Of a stretch of 11,724 bases of DNA, positions 1-6,595 are shown in pieces. The DNA is from CADDZP01 sp035948135 (lineage in GTDB: Bacteria > Actinomycetota > Acidimicrobiia > Acidimicrobiales > AC-14), in contig DASZJL010000191.1 of the NCBI GenBank assembly GCA_035948135.1, positions 1 through 11,724 on the forward strand. Direction: 5' to 3'. Under the pieces are notes generated by a model, which did not search any database, was not told where the DNA came from, and saw nothing but the letters and a program-made list of their open reading frames with translations. Position 1 is the stretch's first letter; every line of letters starts with the position of its first letter. A program made the position numbers and the translations under genes.

Positions 1-503
1 AGCAGCTCGGTGTCCTCCATGGTGGCGTCGGCGTCGAAGATGTGCATCGCCTTGAGCTCGGGCGACACGGCCTCGTTCTCCTCCACCGCCTGCAGCCGAC
101 GGGGATCGGTCGCTTCGCCCTCCGGCGTCGGCGGGGGGCAAGGCTTCATCTGCTCCCAGCCGCGCAAGCCGCGGAACTGCGGATCGAGCGACAGCATGTT
201 GGCGAGCGCCGTGGTGCCGGTGCGTGGCAGGCCGGTGATGTCAACCGGGCCCAGGACGGACAGCTCCGCGATCTCCGGATGGGCGGTGTACCACGCTTCC
301 ACCTCGAGGCGGTTCACGAGGCGCCGACGGAGAACCCCGACCACGTCGGGATCGCTCGTCGGGCTGAGGTCGGCGTCGTGTTCGAGGCTCTCGAGCAGGA
401 CGTCGAGCCCTTCGCGGAAGTCCCCGGGGCCGAACTCCGAGAGGCCGGTGGCCTCCATGGCCTCCGTCATCAGCACCTGGCGACTCGGGTATCGCCCGCT
501 CAT
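1..503 (-). CDS. Sulfotransferase family protein, N-terminal part (cut by window edge)
   Basis: The reading frame is open from ATG at 503 to base 1, giving 167 residues of the N-terminal part; the C-terminus lies outside the window. Residues 88-100 read DITGLPRTGTTAL. This is the phosphosulfate-binding P-loop (PRTGTT) of PAPS-dependent sulfotransferases of the Sulfotransfer_3 type common in actinobacteria, placed after a helical region of about 85 residues as usual for that group. Such enzymes move a sulfuryl group from PAPS to a hydroxyl or amine; the acceptor cannot be told here. The start overlaps the stop of the upstream epimerase gene (ATGA at 503-500), so translation is probably coupled and it is the last visible gene of a four-gene unit. 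The 3'-phosphate-binding and catalytic histidine regions cannot be checked in full. Family is fairly certain, substrate unknown. Confidence 0.85.
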   Translation of the reverse strand, partial: MSGRYPSRQVLMTEAMEATGLSEFGPGDFREGLDVLLESLEHDADLSPTSDPDVVGVLRRRLVNRLEVEAWYTAHPEIAELSVLGPVDITGLPRTGTTALANMLSLDPQFRGLRGWEQMKPCPPPTPEGEATDPRRLQAVEENEAVSPELKAMHIFDADATMEDTEL

Positions 504-1432
504 GGCGAGGCAGTGCGGGCGCCGAGACGCTCCTGATGCAAGTGCTCCACCATGCGACGGAAGCCGTCCTTCCATCCCACCTGACACGGCCCCGTGATCG
601 AGGCCCTCTTTGCGTGGTCGGCGACGGCGCCGCGCGATGCGCCGGGGATCTCCTCCACGAGCACGGTGGCTTCGACACCCAAGAGCCGGCCGAAGTAGGT
701 GCAATATTCCTGCACGCTCACGGGTTCGTCGCCGCCCCAGTTGACGATCGTGGCGGGCGACCTCGCGGCGTCGAGCAGCGCCGGGAGCTGTGAGGCGATG
801 TCGTCGGCGTGGATCGGGCTGTACGTCATGGGGTCCCAACGCGTGCGGACCGGTTCCCCGGCCGCGATCGCGCCCATGTGCATCCCAGGAAGACCGCCCT
901 GGTCGCCGTAGGCGGCGCACAACCGGGCGATGGTGACCGGTAGGTCGAAGGCGCGAGCGCAATACCGAGCGACTGCTTCCTGCGCGATCTTCGAGATCGA
1001 GTAGGTCTCCATCCCGGGCGTCATCGCGTCCCCGAGTGGATCGTCTTCGTGAAAGGCATGCCAAGGATCGGGGTGCGGCTTGTAGGTGGTCACCGTTGAC
1101 ATGACCAGCGCGGCCTTCGCCGACCGGCAGTGCTGCAGCACGAAACCGGTGCCTTCAGCGTTGACGCGCAGCGCCTGGTCGTAGTCGTGCGGGCTCTTGT
1201 CGACGGCGATGTGGAGCAGATATGTGAAGTCGGTCGGCAGATCGTCGAACTGTCCGGCCGCGATGTCAGCCGCCCGGGTGGTGACGCCCAGCGCCTCGAC
1301 CTTTTCACGGCTGGCCGGGTCGGTGAAGCGAGCGACGCCCCAGACCTCGTTGTCGGCAGCCAGACGCCCCGCGAGGCCGAACGCCACTTGGCCGGCGGGT
1401 CCGGTGATCAGGATCTTCTCGCCGCTCAACAT
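500..1432 (-). CDS. NAD(P)-dependent epimerase/dehydratase (extended SDR)
   Basis: A 310-residue protein of the extended short-chain dehydrogenase family. The N-terminal Rossmann strand and loop read ILITGPAGQVA (residues 7-17), a slightly changed TGxxGxxA/G motif. A serine sits in the VMST strand (about 112), and the catalytic YxxxK is YSISK at 144-148. Strand 2 ends in V-A-R-F (33-36); an arginine there hints at NADP(H), by inference. The C-terminal half (RWDPMTYSPIHADD onward) is the substrate domain. Members act as epimerases, dehydratases or ketone/aldehyde reductases, so the reaction is not fixed. The frame is open up to 1582, but ATG at 1432 is chosen because the Rossmann strand begins right after it and the extra upstream residues would overlap the hydrolase gene. 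It lies 2 bp after that gene and overlaps the sulfotransferase start by 4 bp. Confidence 0.88.
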   Translation of the reverse strand: MLSGEKILITGPAGQVAFGLAGRLAADNEVWGVARFTDPASREKVEALGVTTRAADIAAGQFDDLPTDFTYLLHIAVDKSPHDYDQALRVNAEGTGFVLQHCRSAKAALVMSTVTTYKPHPDPWHAFHEDDPLGDAMTPGMETYSISKIAQEAVARYCARAFDLPVTIARLCAAYGDQGGLPGMHMGAIAAGEPVRTRWDPMTYSPIHADDIASQLPALLDAARSPATIVNWGGDEPVSVQEYCTYFGRLLGVEATVLVEEIPGASRGAVADHAKRASITGPCQVGWKDGFRRMVEHLHQERLGARTASP

Positions 1433-1434
1433 TC

Positions 1435-2139
1435 CTACGCGGCGATCCTGGACAGCAGTTCGGCGACGAGATCCGGCCTCGAGAGGAGCGGGAAATGGCC
1501 GGTACCCCACTCCAGGCAGTGGGTGGCGCGCCCTGCCAGCGCTCGCTGCACGATCGGGTGGACCACCCGGTCCGCAGCGCACACCACATAGGTCGACTCA
1601 CAGTGGCGCCACGCGATGCGTTCGGGGCACTGGGTCATCGTCTCCATCGGCTGCGGCACCAGCCTGGAAACGGCCCACTCCAGTGTTGCGTCGTCGCAGT
1701 CGGAGTAGAACGCCGGCCCGGCGATGGCCGGGTCGAGGACGACCATCGTCGGGTCCTCTCCAGGCTGCAACGCGGCGGCGATTTCGGTCACCGGCGCGTC
1801 GACGCCCGGGGTGGCCGTGATGCAGCTCGCGCCTTCGTCGAGCTGCATGGCGGTGATGTAGACGAGGTGCCGCACCTTGGGATGGAGGCCGGCCTCTGTG
1901 ATCACCGCCCCGCCATATGAGTGGCCGACGAGCACAATCTCCCCGTCGATCGCCTCGACCACGTCGGTCACGGCGCGGGCGTCGGTATGGAGGTCGCCGG
2001 GCGGGACCGCGTGGGCGCCACTGCTGGGTAGGTCGACGGCCACGAACGGCACGCCGCTTTGTCCGAGGAGCTCGGTCACGCGCTCCCAGCACCAGGCCCC
2101 GTGAAAGCCCCCGTGTACGAGCACCAGCGTCGCCGTCAT
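1435..2139 (-). CDS. Alpha/beta hydrolase (plant methylesterase / EstC-like)
   Basis: A 234-residue single-domain alpha/beta hydrolase. It opens with the strand and oxyanion loop LVLVHGGFHGAWCWERV (residues 5-21). The nucleophile elbow is GHSYGG with Ser74, the likely acid is Asp190 in CAADRVV, and the histidine is His215 in GTGHFPLL, so the catalytic triad is complete. Length and the HGxxHGAWCW opening resemble the small esterases related to plant methylesterases, hydroxynitrile lyases and bacterial pyrethroid hydrolase EstC. An ester or lactone substrate is plausible; a C-C bond hydrolase is possible. No signal peptide is seen, so it should be cytoplasmic. It starts 6 bp after the aldehyde dehydrogenase stop and ends 2 bp before the epimerase start, so it is in the same transcript. 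No strong Shine-Dalgarno sequence precedes the ATG, which suits translation coupled to the gene before. Confidence 0.9.
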   Translation of the reverse strand: MTATLVLVHGGFHGAWCWERVTELLGQSGVPFVAVDLPSSGAHAVPPGDLHTDARAVTDVVEAIDGEIVLVGHSYGGAVITEAGLHPKVRHLVYITAMQLDEGASCITATPGVDAPVTEIAAALQPGEDPTMVVLDPAIAGPAFYSDCDDATLEWAVSRLVPQPMETMTQCPERIAWRHCESTYVVCAADRVVHPIVQRALAGRATHCLEWGTGHFPLLSRPDLVAELLSRIAA

Positions 2140-2145
2140 CGGCGG

Positions 2146-3636
2146 CTATCGCGCGTACGCCGTTGGCACGCCTTCGAGGATCACGGCCTTGGTCTCGAGG
2201 AAGGGAAGGAGACCGTCGATGCCGCCCTCGCGGCCGATCCCGGACTGCTTGAAGCCGCCGAACGCCATTCCGAAGTCGGTGCGGAAGTTGTTGTGGCCGA
2301 CCGTGCCCGATCGCAGTTGGCGAGACACTTCGCGGGCGCGGTCGACGTCGTTGGTGAAGACGGACGCGTTGAGGCCGTAGATCGTGTCGTTGGCAATGTC
2401 GACCGCGTGGCGCTCGTCGTCGGCGGGGATAACGCTCAGCACCGGCCCGAATATCTCCTCCTGGGCGATGGTCGAGCCGTTGTCGACGTTGGCGAATACC
2501 GTTGGCTCCACGAACCAGCCCCGGTCGAGGTGCTTTGGCCGGCCGCCGCCTGCGGCGAGCGTCGCTCCTTCCTCGACGCCTTTCGCGATGTAGCCCAGCA
2601 CCCGGTCCCGTTGCCGGCGCGCGGCCAGCGGGCCCATATGGGTCTCGACGTCGAACGGGTCGCCCACGCGCACCTCGGCGAATGCCCCTGCCAGCGCCTC
2701 GACCAGCTCGTCGTGCCGGCTGCGGGACACGATGATCCTGGTCAGCGAGGAGCAGACCTGGCCTGACAGGAACGTCTCTGCGCCGGCGAGGCTCGCCGCC
2801 GCGGTCGTGAGGTCCATGTCGTCGAGGATCACCGCGGCAGACTTGCCGCCGAGCTCCAGGGTGCAGCGGGCGATGCGTTCGCCGCAGAGGGACGCGATGC
2901 GGCGGCCCGCCGCCGTCGATCCCGTGAACGTGATCTTGTCGACCCTGGGATCTCGCACGAGCAGCTCGGAGACCTCGCGGTCGGCGGTGACGACGTTGAT
3001 CACCCCCGCCGGGAGCCCCATCTGCTCGGCCGCCTCAGCCACCACGTATGCCTCGCCCGGCGCTTCCGGCGACGCCTTCAGCACCACGGTGCAACCCGCG
3101 ATGAGCGCCGGCGCGAGCTTCTGCGCGATCAGGCTCAACGGCGCGTTCCAGGGAATGATGGCGCCGACGACGCCGACCGGCTCGCGGACGAGGAGGCCGA
3201 ACTCGCCGCCCGCGGTGGGCGTGGCTCGCTCCTCGAACGGGAACGTGTCGGCCAGCCCGGCGTAGTAGCGGAAGAGCCCCGTCACGTAGCCCACCGACGC
3301 GGACGCGATCCAGTGCAGCACGCCCGACTGCTTGGGCCAGATCTGACCGAGGTCGTCAGCCCGGGCGTCGATCGCGTCGGCCAGCGCCCGCATGTGCTCG
3401 GCCCGCTCCGCATGGGTCAGGCGCGGCCACGGTCCCTCGTCGAAGGCCTGGCGGGCCGCGGCCACGGCCCTGGACATGTCGGCCTCTTTGGCCTCCGCAA
3501 CCCGCAGAAACAGTTCCTCGGTGGCGGAGTCGATCACGTCGATCGACGCGTTCGAAGACGGCTGCACCCACTCGCCACCGATGAAGAACCGGTCGGCGTG
3601 GCGCACCGGCGCCGCCGTCTCGTTGGCCAAGGTCAT
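2146..3636 (-). CDS. NAD(P)-dependent aldehyde dehydrogenase
   Basis: A full-length (496 aa) aldehyde dehydrogenase that oxidises an aldehyde to the carboxylic acid. All key positions are present: the PWN motif with Asn164 (oxyanion), Lys187 in VVLKASP (cofactor), the FTGSTAAG nucleotide loop (237-244), general base Glu261 in LELGGK, nucleophile Cys295 in GQVCSS, and Glu394 in EEIFGP. The C-terminal FGGFKQSGIGREGG segment (459-472) is typical of the ALDH superfamily. ATG at 3636 is supported by GGGAG at 3648-3644 with a 7-nt spacer. It is the first gene of the four-gene minus-strand unit and lies head to head with the SDR gene, sharing a 51-bp promoter region. With the SDR and P450 nearby, an alcohol-to-aldehyde-to-acid series is a reasonable inference. 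The substrate is not evident from sequence. Confidence 0.96.
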   Translation of the reverse strand: MTLANETAAPVRHADRFFIGGEWVQPSSNASIDVIDSATEELFLRVAEAKEADMSRAVAAARQAFDEGPWPRLTHAERAEHMRALADAIDARADDLGQIWPKQSGVLHWIASASVGYVTGLFRYYAGLADTFPFEERATPTAGGEFGLLVREPVGVVGAIIPWNAPLSLIAQKLAPALIAGCTVVLKASPEAPGEAYVVAEAAEQMGLPAGVINVVTADREVSELLVRDPRVDKITFTGSTAAGRRIASLCGERIARCTLELGGKSAAVILDDMDLTTAAASLAGAETFLSGQVCSSLTRIIVSRSRHDELVEALAGAFAEVRVGDPFDVETHMGPLAARRQRDRVLGYIAKGVEEGATLAAGGGRPKHLDRGWFVEPTVFANVDNGSTIAQEEIFGPVLSVIPADDERHAVDIANDTIYGLNASVFTNDVDRAREVSRQLRSGTVGHNNFRTDFGMAFGGFKQSGIGREGGIDGLLPFLETKAVILEGVPTAYAR

Positions 3637-3643
3637 GTCGCCG

Positions 3644-3648
3644 CTCCC
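3644..3648 (-). promoter_or_regulatory. Shine-Dalgarno sequence of the aldehyde dehydrogenase gene
   Basis: GGGAG on the minus strand, 7 nt before ATG 3636. It fixes the ALDH start and shows that this side of the divergent region makes a led mRNA, unlike the SDR on the other side. Confidence 0.65.
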
Positions 3649-3654
3649 GAATTA

Positions 3655-3668
3655 GTCAAGTGATTGAG
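3655..3668. promoter_or_regulatory. Candidate operator, copy 1 (GTCAAG-N3-TTGAG)
   Basis: The sequence GTCAAGTGATTGAG holds a perfect inverted repeat, TCAA-GTGA-TTGA (3656-3667), in the middle of the divergent ALDH/SDR region. An 11-of-14 identical copy lies at 11526-11539 in the other divergent region that has its own spacer. I found no other TCAA-N4-TTGA in the window. Spacing and the CAAG..TTG core recall TetR-family operators of actinobacterial lipid catabolism (the KstR2 motif has CAAG-nn-CTTG), but the outer bases differ, so the regulator is unknown. Confidence 0.5.
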
Positions 3669-3670
3669 CA

Positions 3671-3676
3671 ATGTTA
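3671..3676 (-). promoter_or_regulatory. Possible -10 box for the ALDH unit
   Basis: TAACAT on the minus strand fits the TANNNT pattern and would give a leader of about 28 nt that contains the GGGAG ribosome site. No clear -35 is seen upstream of it. It partly overlaps the SDR -10 on the other strand, so the two promoters would compete. Weak evidence on its own. Confidence 0.3.
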
Positions 3677-3680
3677 CGCT
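3675..3680 (+). promoter_or_regulatory. -10 box of a probable leaderless promoter for the SDR gene
   Basis: TACGCT (TANNNT) ends 7 nt before ATG 3688, the spacing expected when transcription begins at or next to the start codon. No Shine-Dalgarno sequence precedes that ATG, which fits. The -35 at normal spacing is poor (TTAGTC at 3652-3657). Confidence 0.5.
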
Positions 3681-3687
3681 AACCCAC

Positions 3688-4470
3688 ATGCTGCTCGACG
3701 GGCAGGCTGGGCTGGTCACCGGCGCCGCGCAAGGGCTCGGCCGAGCGATCGCGGTCAGGCTGGCCGGGACCGGAGCCAAAGTGATCGTCAACGACATCAA
3801 CGGCGCCGGCGCGGAGGACACGGTGTCGCTGATCCACCGGGCGGGCGGCACGGCGGTGGCCTGCCCTGGCGACATCTCGGTCGAGGACGACGTGGTCCGC
3901 ATGGTGGCTGCGGTCAGCGCCGAGTTCGGCATGATCGACTTCGCTTGTAACAACGCCATCCCCGCAGTGGAGATGCAGCGGATCGAGGACCTCGACCATG
4001 GCTACGCGCGGAAGCTGGCCGACGTGATCCTGGTGGGCACCGCCCTGTGCATGAAGCACGAGCTGCGGGCGCTGAAGGATCGCGGGGGCGCGGTGGTCAA
4101 CATCAGCTCGACTGCCCACCTCCGGGGCCAGGAGAACACCGGCTTCTACGCCGGGTGCAAGGCCGGGATCGAGGCGCTCACCCGGGTCGCGGCCAACGAG
4201 AGCGGAGGATTCGGCATCCGGGTGAACGCGGTGCAGGCCGGGGCCATGCTCACACCGGCTCTCCGCCAGCTCCTCGATGCCGACGAGGGCGTGCGCGAGC
4301 GGGTAGAGGGCGGTGTGCCCCTCGGCCGGATCGGTGAGCCCGACGAGATCGCCGGTGTCGTTCTGTTCCTCCTGAGCGACCTTGCCAGCTACCTAACCGG
4401 CTCGGTGGTCACCGCCGACGGCGGAGGGCTGCTGCACGGGTCGAGCCTCGCCCGGGCCAACGTGGACTAA
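3688..4470 (+). CDS. Classical SDR-family oxidoreductase
   Basis: A 260-residue classical short-chain dehydrogenase/reductase. The cofactor loop is TGAAQGLG (11-18). Strand 2 ends in VNDI with Asp36, which favours NAD(H). The usual NNAG is NNAI here (88-91), a mild change. The catalytic set is Ser140/141 in NISSTA and Tyr154-Lys158 in YAGCK, followed by the usual RVNAVQAGAMLTP loop and the C-terminal GSVVTADGG strand. It probably interconverts an alcohol and a ketone or aldehyde, and may act between the P450 and the aldehyde dehydrogenase (inference). A TTG at 3664 is in frame, but ATG 3688 is preferred: the fold begins there, and a -10 box sits 7 nt before it. It is a single-gene unit. Its TAA overlaps the stop codon of the convergent P450 gene by 2 bp. 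Confidence 0.94.
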   Translation: MLLDGQAGLVTGAAQGLGRAIAVRLAGTGAKVIVNDINGAGAEDTVSLIHRAGGTAVACPGDISVEDDVVRMVAAVSAEFGMIDFACNNAIPAVEMQRIEDLDHGYARKLADVILVGTALCMKHELRALKDRGGAVVNISSTAHLRGQENTGFYAGCKAGIEALTRVAANESGGFGIRVNAVQAGAMLTPALRQLLDADEGVRERVEGGVPLGRIGEPDEIAGVVLFLLSDLASYLTGSVVTADGGGLLHGSSLARANVD

Positions 4471-5639
4471 CGGGCGAGGACGAGCTCGGTCACGCCGTAG
4501 ACGCCCATCGGCGGTCGGCGGGGTACGTCACCGAGACACTCGACCTTGTCGAGCCGCTCGACCATGACCTTGAACAGCTCGACGAGCTCCAGGCGGGCCA
4601 GCGCCGCACCGAGGCAGAAGTGGGGGCCGAAACCGAACGAGAGGTGACGCGACTCCTTGCGCCGGATGTCGAACTGGTCGGGTCGAGGGTTTAGCTGGGG
4701 ATCGCGGTTGGCGACGGCGACGGCGAGCGAGATGAAGGTGCGAGGCGGGTACTCGACCCCCGCGTGCGCGAACGGCTCGGGGTTCATACGGGTCAACAGC
4801 GGGGTGACCGGGCGCAGGCGCACTGCCTCCTCCACCGCGTTGGCCACCAGGTCCGGTTGTGCTCGCAGGTCGGGCCAGACGTCGGGATGCTCGGCGAAGA
4901 CGGTGACGGCCAGGCAGCTCTGGTGCCTCGTCGTATCCATCCCCGCGTTCAGCACGGAGGCCGTGATCGAGATGATCTCGTCGTCGGCCAGCCTGTCGCC
5001 ATCAACCTCCATCTGTACCAACTGACTCAGGAGGTCGTCGACGGGCTGTGTCCGCTTGGCGTCGACGAGGGCGCGGAGGTAGTCGTCGACCTCGAACGCG
5101 ACCTTGGCCAACCCGTCGATGGCATCAGCGTTGAGGCTGAACTGGGCCTTGGTGATGGCGTCCGCCGCCGTCTCCAGCCACGGGAGATCGTCCTCCGGAA
5201 CGCCGAGCATCCCCCCGATCACTGCCGCGGGGTAGCCCGAGACGATGTCGTTCAGGAAGTCGATGCTGTCGCCGGCTTGGGTATCGAAGCGCTGCTCGAG
5301 GAACGCCCGCATGCCCGGCGCCAGGCCTGCGACTGCCTTGGGGGTGAAGACCCGGTTCACCAGGTTGCGTAGCCGGTGATGAGGAAGGCCGTCGAGGCCG
5401 AGGATCACCCGCTTCGCCCGCTCGAGCAACCGCCCGGTGATCCCCAGCATCTCGTACTGCTCGACGACCGGAACCTTGAGCTTCGGGTTGCTGAGCAGGC
5501 TGTTGACGTCGTCATAGCGCGTGAACGCCACGCCGAAGGGGGTGGACACGACGCGCTGGGTCGGCGCGAGCTCCACCAGTCGGCCCAGCCAGTCCTCGGA
5601 GACCCCGTCCGTTTGGAGGGGGTCCCAGTCGGGCGTCAT
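4467..5639 (-). CDS. Cytochrome P450
   Basis: A 390-residue soluble bacterial cytochrome P450, with no membrane anchor. The I-helix motif is AGMDTT (232-237) with the Asp235-Thr236 pair used in oxygen activation. The K-helix ExxR is Glu271-Arg274, and the heme loop is FGFGPHFCLG (335-344) with ligand Cys342. The C-helix HxxxR (His87-Arg91) is also present. It should hydroxylate a hydrophobic substrate using an outside ferredoxin and reductase; neither is in the window. The frame is open to 5795, but ATG 5639 is chosen because it overlaps the crotonase stop as ATGA (5639-5636) and the protein then begins with a normal P450 N-terminus; the extra residues are low-complexity and antisense-like. 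It is the last gene of the LLM-crotonase-P450 unit. The CYP family cannot be assigned by eye. Confidence 0.96.
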   Translation of the reverse strand: MTPDWDPLQTDGVSEDWLGRLVELAPTQRVVSTPFGVAFTRYDDVNSLLSNPKLKVPVVEQYEMLGITGRLLERAKRVILGLDGLPHHRLRNLVNRVFTPKAVAGLAPGMRAFLEQRFDTQAGDSIDFLNDIVSGYPAAVIGGMLGVPEDDLPWLETAADAITKAQFSLNADAIDGLAKVAFEVDDYLRALVDAKRTQPVDDLLSQLVQMEVDGDRLADDEIISITASVLNAGMDTTRHQSCLAVTVFAEHPDVWPDLRAQPDLVANAVEEAVRLRPVTPLLTRMNPEPFAHAGVEYPPRTFISLAVAVANRDPQLNPRPDQFDIRRKESRHLSFGFGPHFCLGAALARLELVELFKVMVERLDKVECLGDVPRRPPMGVYGVTELVLAR

Positions 5640-6550
5640 GTCAGCGCCGGCGCCTGGACGAGGTCCTTCACCGCCGGAACGGTGGGCGGGGCGCTGCGCC
5701 AGTCGGGCACACCGTGTTCGACCTTGCCGACCGGCATCTTGTCGTCGTTGACCCCGGCCCAGTGGGCGTGGTTCAGCTGATGGAGTGTGAAGCACGCGTT
5801 CAACGCGTTGTAGAAACCCATGTTGTCCTGGGTCTGGTTCACCGACTCCTTGATGAGCAGTGACGTCACCGTCGGCCGTTCCGCAATGCGTCGGGCGAAC
5901 TCCATCGTCCGGTCCTCGAGGTCAGCTGCGGGGAACACCTTGCTGACCATCCCGAGGCGGTGGGCCTCATCGGCGTCGATCGAGTCGCCCGTGAGCAGCA
6001 GCTCCTTGGTCTTGCGGACACCGAATTCCCATGGGTGGGCGAAATACTCGAGACCGCACATGCCGAGACGGGCGCCGACCACATCGGCGAAGCTGGCATC
6101 GTCGGCGGCGACGATCAGGTCACAGGCCCATGCCAACATCAGGCCGGCGGCGTACACGGTGCCGTGCACCTGGGCGATGGTGATCTTGCGCAGGTTGCGC
6201 CAGCGAAGGGTGTTCTGGAAGAAGTAGTGCCACTCCTGGAGCATGTACAGCTCGGCGCCCTCGCGCGTACCGCCGTTGGTCACGAAGCTCGGGTGGAGGT
6301 CGGGGCCGGGCGTGCGCTCGGCGATCGATTCCTTGGAGCCCATGTCGTGGCCGGATGAGAACATCGGCCCCGTCCCGCCCAGGATGACCACGCGGACCTG
6401 GTCGTCGGCCTCAGCCTTCAGGAAGGCGTCGTCGAGCTCGACGAGGAGCCCCCTGCTCTGTGCGTTCCGGGTCTTCGGACGGTTCAGCATGATCCTGGCG
6501 ATCTTGCCGTCGTCGTAGGTGTCATAGGTGATGAACTTGTAGCTGGACAT
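5636..6550 (-). CDS. Crotonase (enoyl-CoA hydratase/isomerase) family protein, atypical active site
   Basis: A 304-residue crotonase-fold protein, somewhat longer than the usual 255-270. The CoA-binding opening ARIMLNRPKTRNAQS (18-32) and the first oxyanion loop FSSGHDMG (64-71) are typical. The second region reads VHGTVYAAGLMLAWACDL (128-145). By hand alignment to rat mitochondrial hydratase, the two catalytic glutamates (Glu144, Glu164) fall on Met138 and Val158, and one glycine of the GGG stretch is Ala. It may therefore not be a simple hydratase; an isomerase, hydrolase or C-C lyase role is possible. The stretch GVRKTKELLLTGDSIDADEAHRLGMV is family-typical, which confirms the fold. AAGGG at 6564-6560 is a good ribosome site, 9 nt before ATG 6550. 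It lies 45 bp after the LLM gene and overlaps the P450 start by 4 bp. Confidence 0.9.
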   Translation of the reverse strand: MSSYKFITYDTYDDGKIARIMLNRPKTRNAQSRGLLVELDDAFLKAEADDQVRVVILGGTGPMFSSGHDMGSKESIAERTPGPDLHPSFVTNGGTREGAELYMLQEWHYFFQNTLRWRNLRKITIAQVHGTVYAAGLMLAWACDLIVAADDASFADVVGARLGMCGLEYFAHPWEFGVRKTKELLLTGDSIDADEAHRLGMVSKVFPAADLEDRTMEFARRIAERPTVTSLLIKESVNQTQDNMGFYNALNACFTLHQLNHAHWAGVNDDKMPVGKVEHGVPDWRSAPPTVPAVKDLVQAPALT

Positions 6551-6595
6551 TGCAACTTTCCCTTCTGCGTATGTCTTCGTCGGTTCGATCCAGGC

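Noticed and set aside
10..597. Plus-strand open frames over the first 600 bases
   Set aside because: They are Ser/Arg-rich or His/Arg-rich shadows of the minus-strand sulfotransferase, which carries the PAPS P-loop.
1433..1582. 50 extra N-terminal codons for the epimerase
   Set aside because: They overlap the hydrolase gene and lack fold features; the Rossmann strand starts just after ATG 1432.
2059..2766. A 235-codon plus-strand open frame
   Set aside because: Antisense to the aldehyde dehydrogenase C-terminus; composition is typical of a shadow frame.
3664..3687. TTG start giving the SDR eight more residues
   Set aside because: It lies within the candidate operator and upstream of the -10 box; ATG 3688 directly precedes the Rossmann strand.
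5640..5795. 52 extra N-terminal codons for the P450
   Set aside because: They overlap the crotonase C-terminus, have no P450 similarity, and ATG 5639 forms a normal ATGA junction.
5801..5810. Perfect palindrome CAACGCGTTG
   Set aside because: It lies inside the crotonase coding sequence (Asn-Ala-Leu-Asn codons), lacks the TCAA/TTGA arms of the candidate operator, and short GC-rich palindromes are expected by chance.
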